Source of the DNA: Longimicrobiaceae bacterium | GTDB lineage: Bacteria; Gemmatimonadota; Gemmatimonadetes; Longimicrobiales; Longimicrobiaceae | DNA: 26,687 nt | Assembly: GCA_030146875.1 (NCBI GenBank) | Contig: JASLAX010000100.1 | Coordinates: forward strand, 1 to 26,687 | Reading direction: 5' to 3' | In this document: positions 15,449 through 22,102 of the stretch, piece by piece | How positions within the stretch are numbered: position 1 is the first letter of the stretch | How the letters are laid out: each line of letters opens with the position of its first letter | Program-made: the position numbers and the translations under genes | The notes under the pieces: model-generated | The model's input: only the letters and a program-made list of their open reading frames with translations | The model's database searches: none | What the model was told of the DNA's origin: nothing

Positions 15449-18178
15449 TCAGCCTCCCTTCATCGGCGCCCGGAAGCCCCGGAGCCGAAGCGAGTTGGTG
15501 ACCACGCTCACGCTCGACAGGCTCATCGCCACGCTGGCGAACACCGGCGAGAGGAGCCAGCCGAACACGGGGTAGAAGACGCCCGCCGCCAGCGGGATCC
15601 CCACCACGTTGTAGACGAAGGCCCAGAACAGGTTCTGCTTCACCGTGCGGATGGTGGCGCGGGAGAGGGCCACCGCCGTGACCACCCCGCCCAGGTCGCC
15701 GCGGATCAGCGTCACGTCGGACGCCTCGATGGCCACGTCCGTCCCGGTGCCGATGGCGATCCCCAGGTCCGCCTGCGCCAGCGCGGGGGCGTCGTTGATC
15801 CCATCGCCCACCATCGCCACCTTCCGCCCCTCCCCCTGCAGCCGCTTCACCTCCGCCGACTTCCCCTCCGGCAGCACCTCGGCCAGCACCCGCGCGATCC
15901 CCACCTCCCGCGCCACCGCCTCCGCCGTCCGCCGGTTGTCGCCGGTGATCATCACCACCTCCAGCCCCAGCCCGCGCAGCGCCGCGATGGCCGCCTTCGA
16001 CTCCGGCTTCACCGGGTCGGCCACCGCCAGCAGCCCCGCCGCGGCCCCGTCCACCGCGGCGTACATCGGCGTCTTCCCGGCCTCCGCCAGGGCCGCGGCG
16101 CGCTCCGTCCACGCCTCCACCTCCACCCCGCGCTCGCGCATCAGGCGCTCGTTCCCCAGCAGCAGGGCGCGCCCGCTCACCCGCGCCTCGATCCCGTGCC
16201 CCGCCACCGCCTCGAACTCCGCCGCGTCCGCCAGCTCCAGCCCCCGCTCCCGTGCCGCGCGGACGATCGCCTCGCCCAGCGGGTGCTCGCTCCCGCGCTC
16301 CGCGCCGGCGACCAGCCGCAGCAGGTCGTCCTCCGTCCACCCCTCCGCCGTGGCCACGTCGGTGAGCGCGGGCCGGCCGGCGGTGATGGTGCCCGTCTTG
16401 TCCAGCACCACCGTGTCGATCCGGTGCGCCGTCTCCAGCGACTCGCCGCCCTTGATCAGCACGCCCTCCTCGGCCCCGCGCCCCGTCGCCACCATGATCG
16501 CGGTCGGAGTCGCCAGGCCGAGCGCGCAGGGGCAGGCGATGATGAGCACCGCCACGAACGCCACCAGCGCCTGCGTGAAGCGCGTCTCCGGCGGCGCGGC
16601 CACGAACCAGACCACGAAGGCCAGGATCGCCAGCGAGATCACGATGGGCGTGAAGATGCCGCTCACCACGTCCGCCAGCCGCGCGATCGGCGCGCGGGAG
16701 CCCTGCGCGTCCTGCACCAGCTTCACGATCTGCTGCAGCGCGGTGTCCTTCCCCACCTTGGTGGCCGCGAAGCGGAACGAGCCGGTGCGGTTGAGCGTGG
16801 CGCCGAACACCTCGTCGCCGGGGCCCTTCTCCACCGGGAGCGACTCGCCGGTCAGCATCGACTCGTCCACCGCCGAGCGGCCGTCCACCACCTCGCCGTC
16901 CACCGGCACCTTCTCGCCCGGGCGCACCACGATCACGTCGCCGGGGACCACCTCCTCCACCGGCACGTCCATCTCCGCGCCGCCGCGCACGACGCGGGCG
17001 GTCTTCGGCTGGAGCTGCACCAGGCGGCGGATGGCCTCGCCCGTCCGGCCACGGGCGCGGGTCTCGAGCAGGCGCCCCAGGAGGATCAGGGCGATGATGG
17101 CGCTGGCCGCCTCGTAGTAGACCGGCACGCCTCCGCCCGCCATCTCCATCCCCGCGTGCTCGCCCGTCGCGAAGAGCGACGGCCGCAGCGTGGCGGCCAC
17201 GGAGTACACGAACGCGGTCCCCGTGCCCACGGCGATCAGCGTGTTCATGTCCGCCGCGCGGTGGCGGAACGCCGCCCAGGCGCCGCGGAAGAACGGCGCG
17301 CCGGCCCAGAGCACCACGGGCGCCGTGAGCGCGAGCTGCAGCCAGTTCACCCCCGCGAAGTCCAGCCACGCGATGCGCCCGTGCGACATGGCGATGACCA
17401 GCACCGGGAGCGAGAGAACGGCGGCCACGACGAAGCGGCGCCGCGCGTCGGCGTGCTCGGCGGCGCGGGCCTCCTCCTCGGCGGCGGCGGCGTCCTCGCC
17501 CTGGCCGCGGGCGTCGCGGACGTGCAGGCCCAGCCCCTCCACCGCGCGGCGGAGGGTGGCCGCGTCGGTCGAGGCGGGCAGGTACTCGATCCGCGCCTCG
17601 CCCCCGGCGAGCTCGGCCTCGATCACCCCGCGCAGGGCGCGGAGGCGGGAGGCGACGTCCTCGGCGGAGGCGGCTGGCGGAGCATCCACCGACAGCTCCA
17701 GGCGCGCGCTGCCGGCGGTGCCGTAGCCGGTGTCCTGCACGGTGCGGATCAGGTCGCGGATGCCCACGGCGCCGGGGTCGTACTCCACCGTCGCGCGCTC
17801 CGTGGCGAAGTTGACGCCGGCGCGGCGGACGCCCGGGGCGCGGGAGAGCCGGGTCTCCACGCGGCGGGCGCAGGCGGCGCAGGTCATCCCCGTGATGGGC
17901 AGGTCCACGCGCTCCGCCTCGCCCTCCGCCGGCGGCCGCGGCGTGGGGCTCCCCAGGGAGAGCTGGACCACCGGCCGCGTCTCGCCCGCCGCCGCGGCGT
18001 GGGTCGCCTCCTTCCGGCCGGCGGTCGCGGCCAGGAACACCTCCGGCTCCGCCGCGAAGCGGTCGCGGCAGCCCTCCGAGCAGAAGTGGTGGACCTCTCC
18101 GTCGCGCTCCAGGCGCACGGCCGAGGCCGGATCGACCTCCATCCCGCACACGGGGTCCACCACCGGGTTCGTCGCCAT
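15449..18178 (-). CDS. copA: Copper-translocating P1B-type ATPase with YHS domain
   Basis: A 909-residue copper-exporting ATPase. Domains in order: YHS metal domain (about 5-50, VCGMEVDP and HHFCSEGC), HMA domain (about 90-155, GMTCAAC, Cys100 and Cys103), then a second HMA-like segment (about 158-222) that has lost its CxxC. The membrane region from about 247 follows, with actuator TGES (443-446), transmembrane copper motif CPC (549-551), phosphorylation motif DKTGT (Asp593), SEHPLGEA (His632) and GDGIND (791-796). The CPC and terminal MSLSS motifs indicate Cu(I) specificity. The SD (GAGGAG) lies just before ATG 18178. It is co-transcribed with the cupredoxin one base downstream. No copper-responsive regulator gene is in the window. 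Confidence 0.95.
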   Translation of the reverse strand: MATNPVVDPVCGMEVDPASAVRLERDGEVHHFCSEGCRDRFAAEPEVFLAATAGRKEATHAAAAGETRPVVQLSLGSPTPRPPAEGEAERVDLPITGMTCAACARRVETRLSRAPGVRRAGVNFATERATVEYDPGAVGIRDLIRTVQDTGYGTAGSARLELSVDAPPAASAEDVASRLRALRGVIEAELAGGEARIEYLPASTDAATLRRAVEGLGLHVRDARGQGEDAAAAEEEARAAEHADARRRFVVAAVLSLPVLVIAMSHGRIAWLDFAGVNWLQLALTAPVVLWAGAPFFRGAWAAFRHRAADMNTLIAVGTGTAFVYSVAATLRPSLFATGEHAGMEMAGGGVPVYYEAASAIIALILLGRLLETRARGRTGEAIRRLVQLQPKTARVVRGGAEMDVPVEEVVPGDVIVVRPGEKVPVDGEVVDGRSAVDESMLTGESLPVEKGPGDEVFGATLNRTGSFRFAATKVGKDTALQQIVKLVQDAQGSRAPIARLADVVSGIFTPIVISLAILAFVVWFVAAPPETRFTQALVAFVAVLIIACPCALGLATPTAIMVATGRGAEEGVLIKGGESLETAHRIDTVVLDKTGTITAGRPALTDVATAEGWTEDDLLRLVAGAERGSEHPLGEAIVRAARERGLELADAAEFEAVAGHGIEARVSGRALLLGNERLMRERGVEVEAWTERAAALAEAGKTPMYAAVDGAAAGLLAVADPVKPESKAAIAALRGLGLEVVMITGDNRRTAEAVAREVGIARVLAEVLPEGKSAEVKRLQGEGRKVAMVGDGINDAPALAQADLGIAIGTGTDVAIEASDVTLIRGDLGGVVTAVALSRATIRTVKQNLFWAFVYNVVGIPLAAGVFYPVFGWLLSPVFASVAMSLSSVSVVTNSLRLRGFRAPMKGG

Positions 18179-18365
18179 CGTCTCCTCGCTTTCTCGCCGT
18201 GTCCGGCGCCCCGTCGTATACCCCCTCCCCCTATCTGCAGAGAACGATAACGGCCTCGGCCCCGCCGGTCAAGCGTCTCGTGCGACGGGCGGGTTGCGGG
18301 GGCGCCGGGCCGGAGTTACGGTGCAGGCCGTCCCCTCCGCCCCGCCGCCCCCACGCCCGAGCCGC
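18179..18365. promoter_or_regulatory. Divergent intergenic region between copA and the acyltransferase
   Basis: 187 bases that must carry both promoters. On the minus strand TTCTCT and TATACG are separated by 18 bases upstream of copA, a weak promoter candidate. No obvious CueR-type dyad is seen. Nothing convincing is visible for the plus strand. Confidence 0.3.
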
Positions 18366-19571
18366 ATGCATCCCACCCGCACGGACGTCGCCGGTGCGCC
18401 CCCGGCCGTCGCCCTCGCCCCCGTCCGCCCCGCCGGCGGGAGCGCGGGGCGCGAGCGCCTGCTGTCGCTGGACGTGTTCCGCGGGATCACCATCGCGGGG
18501 ATGCTGCTGGTCAACAACCCGGGCTCGTGGAGCGCCGTCTACGACCCGCTCGCGCACGCCGAGTGGACCGGGTGGACGCCCACCGACCTGATCTTTCCGT
18601 TCTTCCTGTTCATCGTGGGCGTGGCGATGACGTTCTCGTTCCCCGGCCAGCTCGCCCGCGGCACGTCCCGGGGCAGGGCGATGGCGCGGGCGGCGAAGCG
18701 GGGGGCGGTCCTCTTCGCCCTGGGCCTCGTCCTGGCCTCCTTCCCGTGGTACGACCTGGACCCGGCGCACCTGCGCATCCCCGGCGTCCTGCAGCGCATC
18801 GGCGTCTGCTTCGTCCTGGCCTCGGCCGTCGTCCTCTTCCTCTCCGAGCGGGCGCAGGCCGTCGTCGCCGCCCTCCTCCTCGTGGGCTACTGGGCGGCGA
18901 TGTCGTGGATCCCGGTGCCGGGCCACGGCGCGGGGCGGGTGACGTCGAAGGACGGCAACCTGGCCGCGTGGGTCGACCGCGCCGTGCTGGGGACCGACCA
19001 CCTGTGGAAGTCGGCCAGGACGTGGGACCCGGAGGGGCTGCTGAGCACCCTGCCCGCCGTGGCGACGGTGCTCCTGGGCGCCTTCGCCGGGCGGTGGCTG
19101 CGGTCGGCGCGGCCGGCGGCGGAGCGCACGGCGGTCCTGCTCCTGGCCGGCAACGTGGGGATGGCGCTGGGCGCCGCGTGGGGCGCGGTCTTCCCCGTCT
19201 CCAAGAACCTCTGGACGTCGTCGTACGTCCTGCTCACCGGGGGGATGGCGGCCGTCTTCCTGGCCGCCTGCTACTGGGTGGTGGACGTGCGCGGGCGGAG
19301 AGGGTGGGCGCGCCCCTTCGTCTGGTTCGGCACCAACTCCATCGCCGCCTTCTTCCTTTCCGGGCTGTTCGCCCGCGTGCTGACGCTGGTGCGCGTAGGG
19401 ACCACGCCGGACGGCAGAACGGTGACGCTGAAGGGGTGGATCCACGAGGCCGCGTTCGCGTCGTGGCTCCCGGCGCACGCGGCGTCGCTGGCGTTCGCGC
19501 TCTGCTTCGTGGCGTTGTGGGCGGGGCTGATGTGGCTCCCGTACCGGCGCGGGATCTTCCTGAAGGTCTGA
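18366..19571 (+). CDS. Membrane acyltransferase, HGSNAT/DUF5009-like
   Basis: A 401-residue integral membrane protein of the heparan-alpha-glucosaminide N-acetyltransferase-like family. After a 30-residue Pro/Ala-rich N-terminus comes the signature SLDVFRGITIAGMLLVNNPG (34-53), then HAEWTGWTPTDLIFPFF (64-80) with the candidate catalytic His64, and about ten membrane segments ending at LWAGLMWLPYRRGIFLKV. Members transfer acetyl groups across the membrane onto sugars. Here the acceptor is unknown, and cell-envelope or exopolysaccharide acetylation is a guess. The start is the only ATG before the signature. A terminator-like hairpin at 19636-19660 separates it from the peptide array. Confidence 0.88.
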   Translation: MHPTRTDVAGAPPAVALAPVRPAGGSAGRERLLSLDVFRGITIAGMLLVNNPGSWSAVYDPLAHAEWTGWTPTDLIFPFFLFIVGVAMTFSFPGQLARGTSRGRAMARAAKRGAVLFALGLVLASFPWYDLDPAHLRIPGVLQRIGVCFVLASAVVLFLSERAQAVVAALLLVGYWAAMSWIPVPGHGAGRVTSKDGNLAAWVDRAVLGTDHLWKSARTWDPEGLLSTLPAVATVLLGAFAGRWLRSARPAAERTAVLLLAGNVGMALGAAWGAVFPVSKNLWTSSYVLLTGGMAAVFLAACYWVVDVRGRRGWARPFVWFGTNSIAAFFLSGLFARVLTLVRVGTTPDGRTVTLKGWIHEAAFASWLPAHAASLAFALCFVALWAGLMWLPYRRGIFLKV

Positions 19572-19635
19572 ATCGCGAGCGGGCGGGCGGCGAACCACCG
19601 GCGCGGAACGGCGCGGGCCGTAGCGCCCCTTCCGG

Positions 19636-19660
19636 CGGGCGGAAGCCGCCCGGCACTTTT
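19636..19660 (+). terminator. Terminator after the acyltransferase gene
   Basis: Stem CGGGCGG (19636-19642) / CCGCCCG (19646-19652) with a 3-base loop, then GCACTTTT. It is followed directly by the array promoter, implying that the peptides are transcribed separately. Confidence 0.55.
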
Positions 19661-19675
19661 ACTGTCGGATTATGT

Positions 19676-19704
19676 TTGACGGATGGGTGCTTCGGGTCTA
19701 TGTT
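19676..19704 (+). promoter_or_regulatory. Consensus-like sigma-70 promoter of the peptide array
   Basis: TTGACG (19676-19681), exactly 17 bases, TATGTT (19699-19704). It sits in a local AT-rich island (from about 19655) that stands out in this GC-rich DNA. Transcription should start near 19711, giving a leader of about 34 bases with AGGAG seven bases before the first ATG at 19745. This is one of the two best promoter matches in the window; the other is at 25945. Confidence 0.7.
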
Positions 19705-19744
19705 CCATGGGTTCCCAGCCGGTGACCCGAGCAGGAGCACGACC

Positions 19745-19906
19745 ATGACGGACGCACGAGACGGACTGGTGGAGCTGACCCCCGCGCAGGCGGCCGAGAC
19801 GGACGGCGGGAGCCTGTGGACCTGGCTCTTCGGCGAGCCGGCCACCGGGTTCCAGTTCGGCGGCGGCGGTGGCTTCGGCGGCGGTGGCGCAGGCGGTACC
19901 TGGTAG
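19745..19906 (+). CDS. Array peptide 1, GG-leader WxWLFG peptide
   Basis: A 53-residue peptide: leader-like MTDARDGLVELTPAQAAET, then DGGSLWTWLFG, then the tail EPATGFQFGGGGGF and a Gly run ending in TW. The E-L-x-x-x-x-A-x-x-T-x-G-G pattern matches double-glycine leaders of exported bacteriocin-like precursors, so cleavage after GG would release a product of about 31 residues starting SLWTWLFG (inference). AGGAG lies seven bases upstream of the ATG. It is the promoter-proximal member and, with peptide 2, has SLWTWLFGEPA where the others have mostly GLWEWLFG. Confidence 0.8.
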   Translation: MTDARDGLVELTPAQAAETDGGSLWTWLFGEPATGFQFGGGGGFGGGGAGGTW

Positions 19907-19934
19907 CCGGTAACCTTCCCCTCACGGAGAGACC

Positions 19935-20081
19935 ATGACCGAGATGCAGACGGGCACGATCGAGCTTACGGCCGAGCAGGCGTCCGAGACCACCGGCGGG
20001 AGCCTGTGGACCTGGCTCTTCGGCGAGCCCGCCAAGACCGGCGGCTCGTTCGGCGGCGGCGGCGCCACCGGGAGCTGGTGA
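19935..20081 (+). CDS. Array peptide 2, GG-leader WxWLFG peptide
   Basis: A 48-residue peptide. The leader-like part MTEMQTGTIELTAEQASETT is followed by GGSLWTWLFGEPAKTGGSFG and a short glycine tail ending in GSW. The SD is CGGAGA before ATG 19935. The core is nearly identical to peptide 1, while the N-terminal MTEMQTGT resembles peptide 4 (MTDMQTGT). The next gene starts inside its stop (TGATG), so the two are translationally coupled. Confidence 0.82.
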   Translation: MTEMQTGTIELTAEQASETTGGSLWTWLFGEPAKTGGSFGGGGATGSW

Positions 20082-20227
20082 TGGCGCCCGCGGCGGACGC
20101 GGTGGTGGAGCTGAGCGCCTGCGAGGCGCGCGAGACCGCCGGCGGCGGCCTTTGGGACTGGCTCTTCGGGGTCAGCTTCGGCGGCAGCGGCCAGACGGCC
20201 GGCGGCGGCGGCGGCGCGAGCTACTGA
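20081..20227 (+). CDS. Array peptide 3, variant ending in Tyr
   Basis: A 48-residue peptide, MAPAADAVVELSACEARETA then GGGLWDWLFGVSFGGSGQTA and GGGGGASY. It is the only member ending in Tyr and one of two with a cysteine (C14, in the leader-like part). The ATG overlaps the previous stop by one base and there is no separate SD, implying coupled translation. Asp replaces Glu between the two Trp residues. Confidence 0.8.
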   Translation: MAPAADAVVELSACEARETAGGGLWDWLFGVSFGGSGQTAGGGGGASY

Positions 20228-20366
20228 TCCGGCCCCGGGCACGGAACGCACGCAATTCGGCCGCCGCTTCCCAGCGGCGGGCCGCGAGGGGCCCTTCGGC
20301 GCCTCGCGCGGCACCACGATCGGCGGCGGCTCGTCCGGAGTGTCCGGCGAAGGCGGCGGCTGGTGA
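20228..20366 (+). pseudogene. Relic of an array peptide
   Basis: Between peptides 3 and 4, bases from about 20290 encode a PFGASRGTTIGGG segment and then SSGVSGEGGGW followed by TGA at 20364-20366. This reproduces the tail of the family (FG, then Gly-rich, then terminal Trp). The leader and the LWxWL core are missing or scrambled upstream, and no start codon fits. It is best read as a decayed tenth member. Confidence 0.55.
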
Positions 20367-20391
20367 CGACCCCCCCCAGATGGAGCATCAG

Positions 20392-20550
20392 ATGACCGAC
20401 ATGCAGACGGGCACCACCGAGCTGGACGCCTCCCAGGCGCGCGACACGGCGGGCGGCGGGCTGTGGGAGTGGCTGTTCGGCACCCCCACGACCACCACCA
20501 CCTTCGGCGGCGGATCGTTCGGCGGCGGCGGCGCCGGCGGCACCTGGTAG
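20392..20550 (+). CDS. Array peptide 4, GG-leader WxWLFG peptide
   Basis: A 52-residue peptide: MTDMQTGTTELDASQARDTA, then GGGLWEWLFGTPTTTTTFGG and a glycine tail ending GGTW. An ATG at 20380 is in frame, but the start at 20392 is preferred because GGAG precedes it at good distance and the N-terminus aligns with peptide 2. The five-Thr run is the longest in the family; peptides 5 and 8 have three. Confidence 0.82.
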   Translation: MTDMQTGTTELDASQARDTAGGGLWEWLFGTPTTTTTFGGGSFGGGGAGGTW

Positions 20551-20576
20551 CCTCCTTCCCCCAGACGGAGATCTAG

Positions 20577-20729
20577 ATGAACCACATGAACGACGGTATG
20601 GTCGAGCTGGACGCGGCCGAGGCACGCGAGACGGCGGGCGGCGGGCTGTGGGAGTGGCTGTTCGGCACCCCCACGACCACGTTCGGCGGCGGCAGCTCGG
20701 GCGGCGGCGGCGCATCGGGGAGCTGGTGA
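20577..20729 (+). CDS. Array peptide 5, GG-leader WxWLFG peptide
   Basis: A 50-residue peptide: MNHMNDGMVELDAAEARETA, then GGGLWEWLFGTPTTTFGGGS and SGGGGASGSW. The upstream box CCCCCAGACGGAGATCTAG is almost identical to that before peptide 9, giving each its own SD. The following gene starts within its stop codon (GTGA). Confidence 0.83.
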   Translation: MNHMNDGMVELDAAEARETAGGGLWEWLFGTPTTTFGGGSSGGGGASGSW

Positions 20730-20863
20730 CGGCGTCCGCGGTGCCGGCGGAGACCGGCCTGACGGAGCTCGCCGCGGAGGAAGCCCGCGCGACGGACGGC
20801 GGCGGCCTGTGGGAGTGGCTGTTCGGGTCCTCGGCCGGCGGCGGATCGAGCGGTGCCGGATGA
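20726..20863 (+). CDS. Array peptide 6, short-tailed variant
   Basis: A 45-residue peptide from a GTG start that overlaps the previous stop (GTGA at 20726-20729). Sequence VTASAVPAETGLTELAAEEA, then RATDGGGLWEWLFG and SSAGGGSSGAG. The tail is only 11 residues and ends in Gly rather than Trp, so it may be a functional subtype or a truncated member. Its N-terminus (VPAETGLTEL) matches peptides 7 and 8, suggesting local duplication. Confidence 0.78.
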   Translation: MTASAVPAETGLTELAAEEARATDGGGLWEWLFGSSAGGGSSGAG

Positions 20864-21003
20864 CCCCCGTGGCGGCGCCGGCGCAGACCTGCGGGACGAC
20901 GGAGCTCTCCACGGCGGAGGCCCGCGCGACGGACGGCGGCGGATGGTGGGACTGGCTGTTCGGACCCGCGGCTGGCGGCGGCGGATCGAGCGGGTTCGGA
21001 TGA
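20860..21003 (+). CDS. Array peptide 7, WW core, short-tailed variant
   Basis: A 47-residue peptide, ATG overlapping the previous stop as ATGA. MTPVAAPAQTCGTTELSTAE, then ARATDGGGWWDWLFG and PAAGGGGSSGFG. It is the only member with W in place of the core Leu (GGGWWDWLFG) and, like peptide 6, lacks the terminal aromatic residue. A single Cys (C11) lies in the leader-like part. Confidence 0.78.
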   Translation: MTPVAAPAQTCGTTELSTAEARATDGGGWWDWLFGPAAGGGGSSGFG

Positions 21004-21164
21004 CCCGCGTCACGGTGCCGGCGGAGACCCGCCTGACGGAGCTTCCCGCGGAGGAAGCGCGCGAGACGGCCGGCGGCGGGCTGTGGGAGTGGCTCTTCGG
21101 GACTCCCACCACGACCTTCGGCGGCGGCAGCGGCGGTGGCGGCGGCGCCACCGGCACGTGGTGA
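21000..21164 (+). CDS. Array peptide 8, GG-leader WxWLFG peptide
   Basis: A 54-residue peptide, the longest; ATG overlaps the previous stop (ATGA). MTRVTVPAETRLTELPAEEA, then RETAGGGLWEWLFGTPTTTF and a Gly tail ending ATGTW. It combines the N-terminus of peptide 6 with the core and tail of peptide 5, as if formed by recombination between neighbours. Confidence 0.82.
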   Translation: MTRVTVPAETRLTELPAEEARETAGGGLWEWLFGTPTTTFGGGSGGGGGATGTW

Positions 21165-21190
21165 CCACCTCCCCCCAGACGGAGATCCAG

Positions 21191-21337
21191 ATGAATGACG
21201 TGAGCGACGGCCTGGTCGAGCTCCACGCGTCCGAGGCGCGCGACACCGCGGGCGGCGGCCTGTGGGAGTGGCTGTTCGGGCCGAGCACCGGCAGCAGCGG
21301 CGGCGGGAGCGGCGGCGGCGGCGGGGGCGGCTGGTGA
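21191..21337 (+). CDS. Array peptide 9, GG-leader WxWLFG peptide
   Basis: A 48-residue peptide, last of the array: MNDVSDGLVELHASEARDTA, then GGGLWEWLFGPSTGSSGGGS and a glycine run ending in GGW. It has its own upstream box CCCCCCAGACGGAGATCCAG. The terminator hairpin begins about 20 bases after its stop. Confidence 0.83.
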   Translation: MNDVSDGLVELHASEARDTAGGGLWEWLFGPSTGSSGGGSGGGGGGGW

Positions 21338-21357
21338 GCCACCCGGCGGGATGACGA

Positions 21358-21395
21358 CGAGAGGGGAAGGCCGCCGCGGCCTTCCCCTCTCGTTT
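21358..21395 (+). terminator. Terminator of the peptide array
   Basis: A perfect 15-bp stem, CGAGAGGGGAAGGCC (21358-21372) with GGCCTTCCCCTCTCG (21378-21392), 5-base loop, followed by TTT. It closes the array transcript (about 1.7 kb from the promoter at 19676). Confidence 0.75.
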
Positions 21396-21429
21396 CCGGC
21401 GACCGGCCCGCCGCCTTCCCTCCCTGCCG

Positions 21430-21810
21430 TCAGAACGCGTTGTTCGGGATCGTCAGGCGGAGCTGGTCGCCCCGGCCGGCGTTGATCTCGTAGCTGCTGG
21501 CGGTGCGCCCGGTGCCGAGTGGATCCACCACGAAGCGCACGCTGCTGGCGCCCGAGACCAGGGAGTCGGGGATGCGGAAGGTGGCGACGCCGTTCGCGGA
21601 GACCTGGCCCAGCCGCACGCGCTGCGTCTCGCGCAGGGCGTAGACGGTCACGTCGTGCCACGACTGGTTCTCCACGCGGACGGAGGTCTGCGTGTCGGGG
21701 TCGCCCTGCATGGAGGGCGTGCCCCGGCGCGCGGCCCCGCCACATGCGGCGAGCAGGACGATCAGCGCGGTCATGGCCAGGGCGAGCGGGCGTCGGCGCG
21801 TGCTGGGCAT
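21430..21810 (-). CDS. Small lipoprotein, function unknown
   Basis: A 126-residue protein. MPSTRRRPLALAMTALIVLL leads to lipobox LLAAC with Cys23, so it is a lipoprotein. The mature part (residues 43-126) is a small beta domain with SVRVENQSWHDVTVYALRET, GVATFRIPDSLV and QLRLTIPNNAF, a pattern like small beta-sandwich envelope lipoproteins. No catalytic residues and no recognised family. It is monocistronic or the last gene of a minus-strand group. Confidence 0.75.
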   Translation of the reverse strand: MPSTRRRPLALAMTALIVLLAACGGAARRGTPSMQGDPDTQTSVRVENQSWHDVTVYALRETQRVRLGQVSANGVATFRIPDSLVSGASSVRFVVDPLGTGRTASSYEINAGRGDQLRLTIPNNAF

Positions 21811-21880
21811 GGTCTCTCCTCTGCGGGTCGGCGGGGTCCGGGGTCGTACCCGCTTGCGGGCACGGGGTTTCGGAGGCGCG

Positions 21881-22078
21881 TCAGGGCATGCCGACGACGG
21901 GCGTGGTCCACACCCGCGTCAGCAGGAAGACCACCAGCCCTGCGAGAAGGAGGCCGAACAGCGCCACGGCGCCGTACAGGCACCCGGTGAGCCCGCAGCC
22001 GCCGGGCCCCCGGGGGGCGGGCGCGCCGGATGCCTCGGGCGGTTCCGGTGAGGGCGGTCGATCGGGCTGGGGCTGCAT
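21881..22078 (-). CDS. Small single-pass membrane protein
   Basis: A 65-residue protein: a Pro-rich cytoplasmic N-terminus (MQPQPDRPPSPEPPEASGAP) followed by one membrane segment (about residues 34-55, GAVALFGLLLAGLVVFLLTR). Function unknown. It starts 24 bases downstream of the TIP30-like gene, so it is probably co-transcribed with it. Small size and low complexity limit confidence. Confidence 0.5.
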   Translation of the reverse strand: MQPQPDRPPSPEPPEASGAPAPRGPGGCGLTGCLYGAVALFGLLLAGLVVFLLTRVWTTPVVGMP

Positions 22079-22102
22079 TCGAGGGACGGGTGCGGGGAAA
22101 GG

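Noticed and set aside
15401..18250. Long plus-strand frame opposite copA.
   Set aside because: copA on the minus strand has every P1B-ATPase motif in order; the antisense translation is His/Arg-rich noise.
19745..21337. The regular repeats could be taken for a CRISPR array or simple tandem repeat.
   Set aside because: Repeat units are coding, of unequal length (about 120-170 bases), with starts, SDs and stops in the right places and no constant-length spacers.
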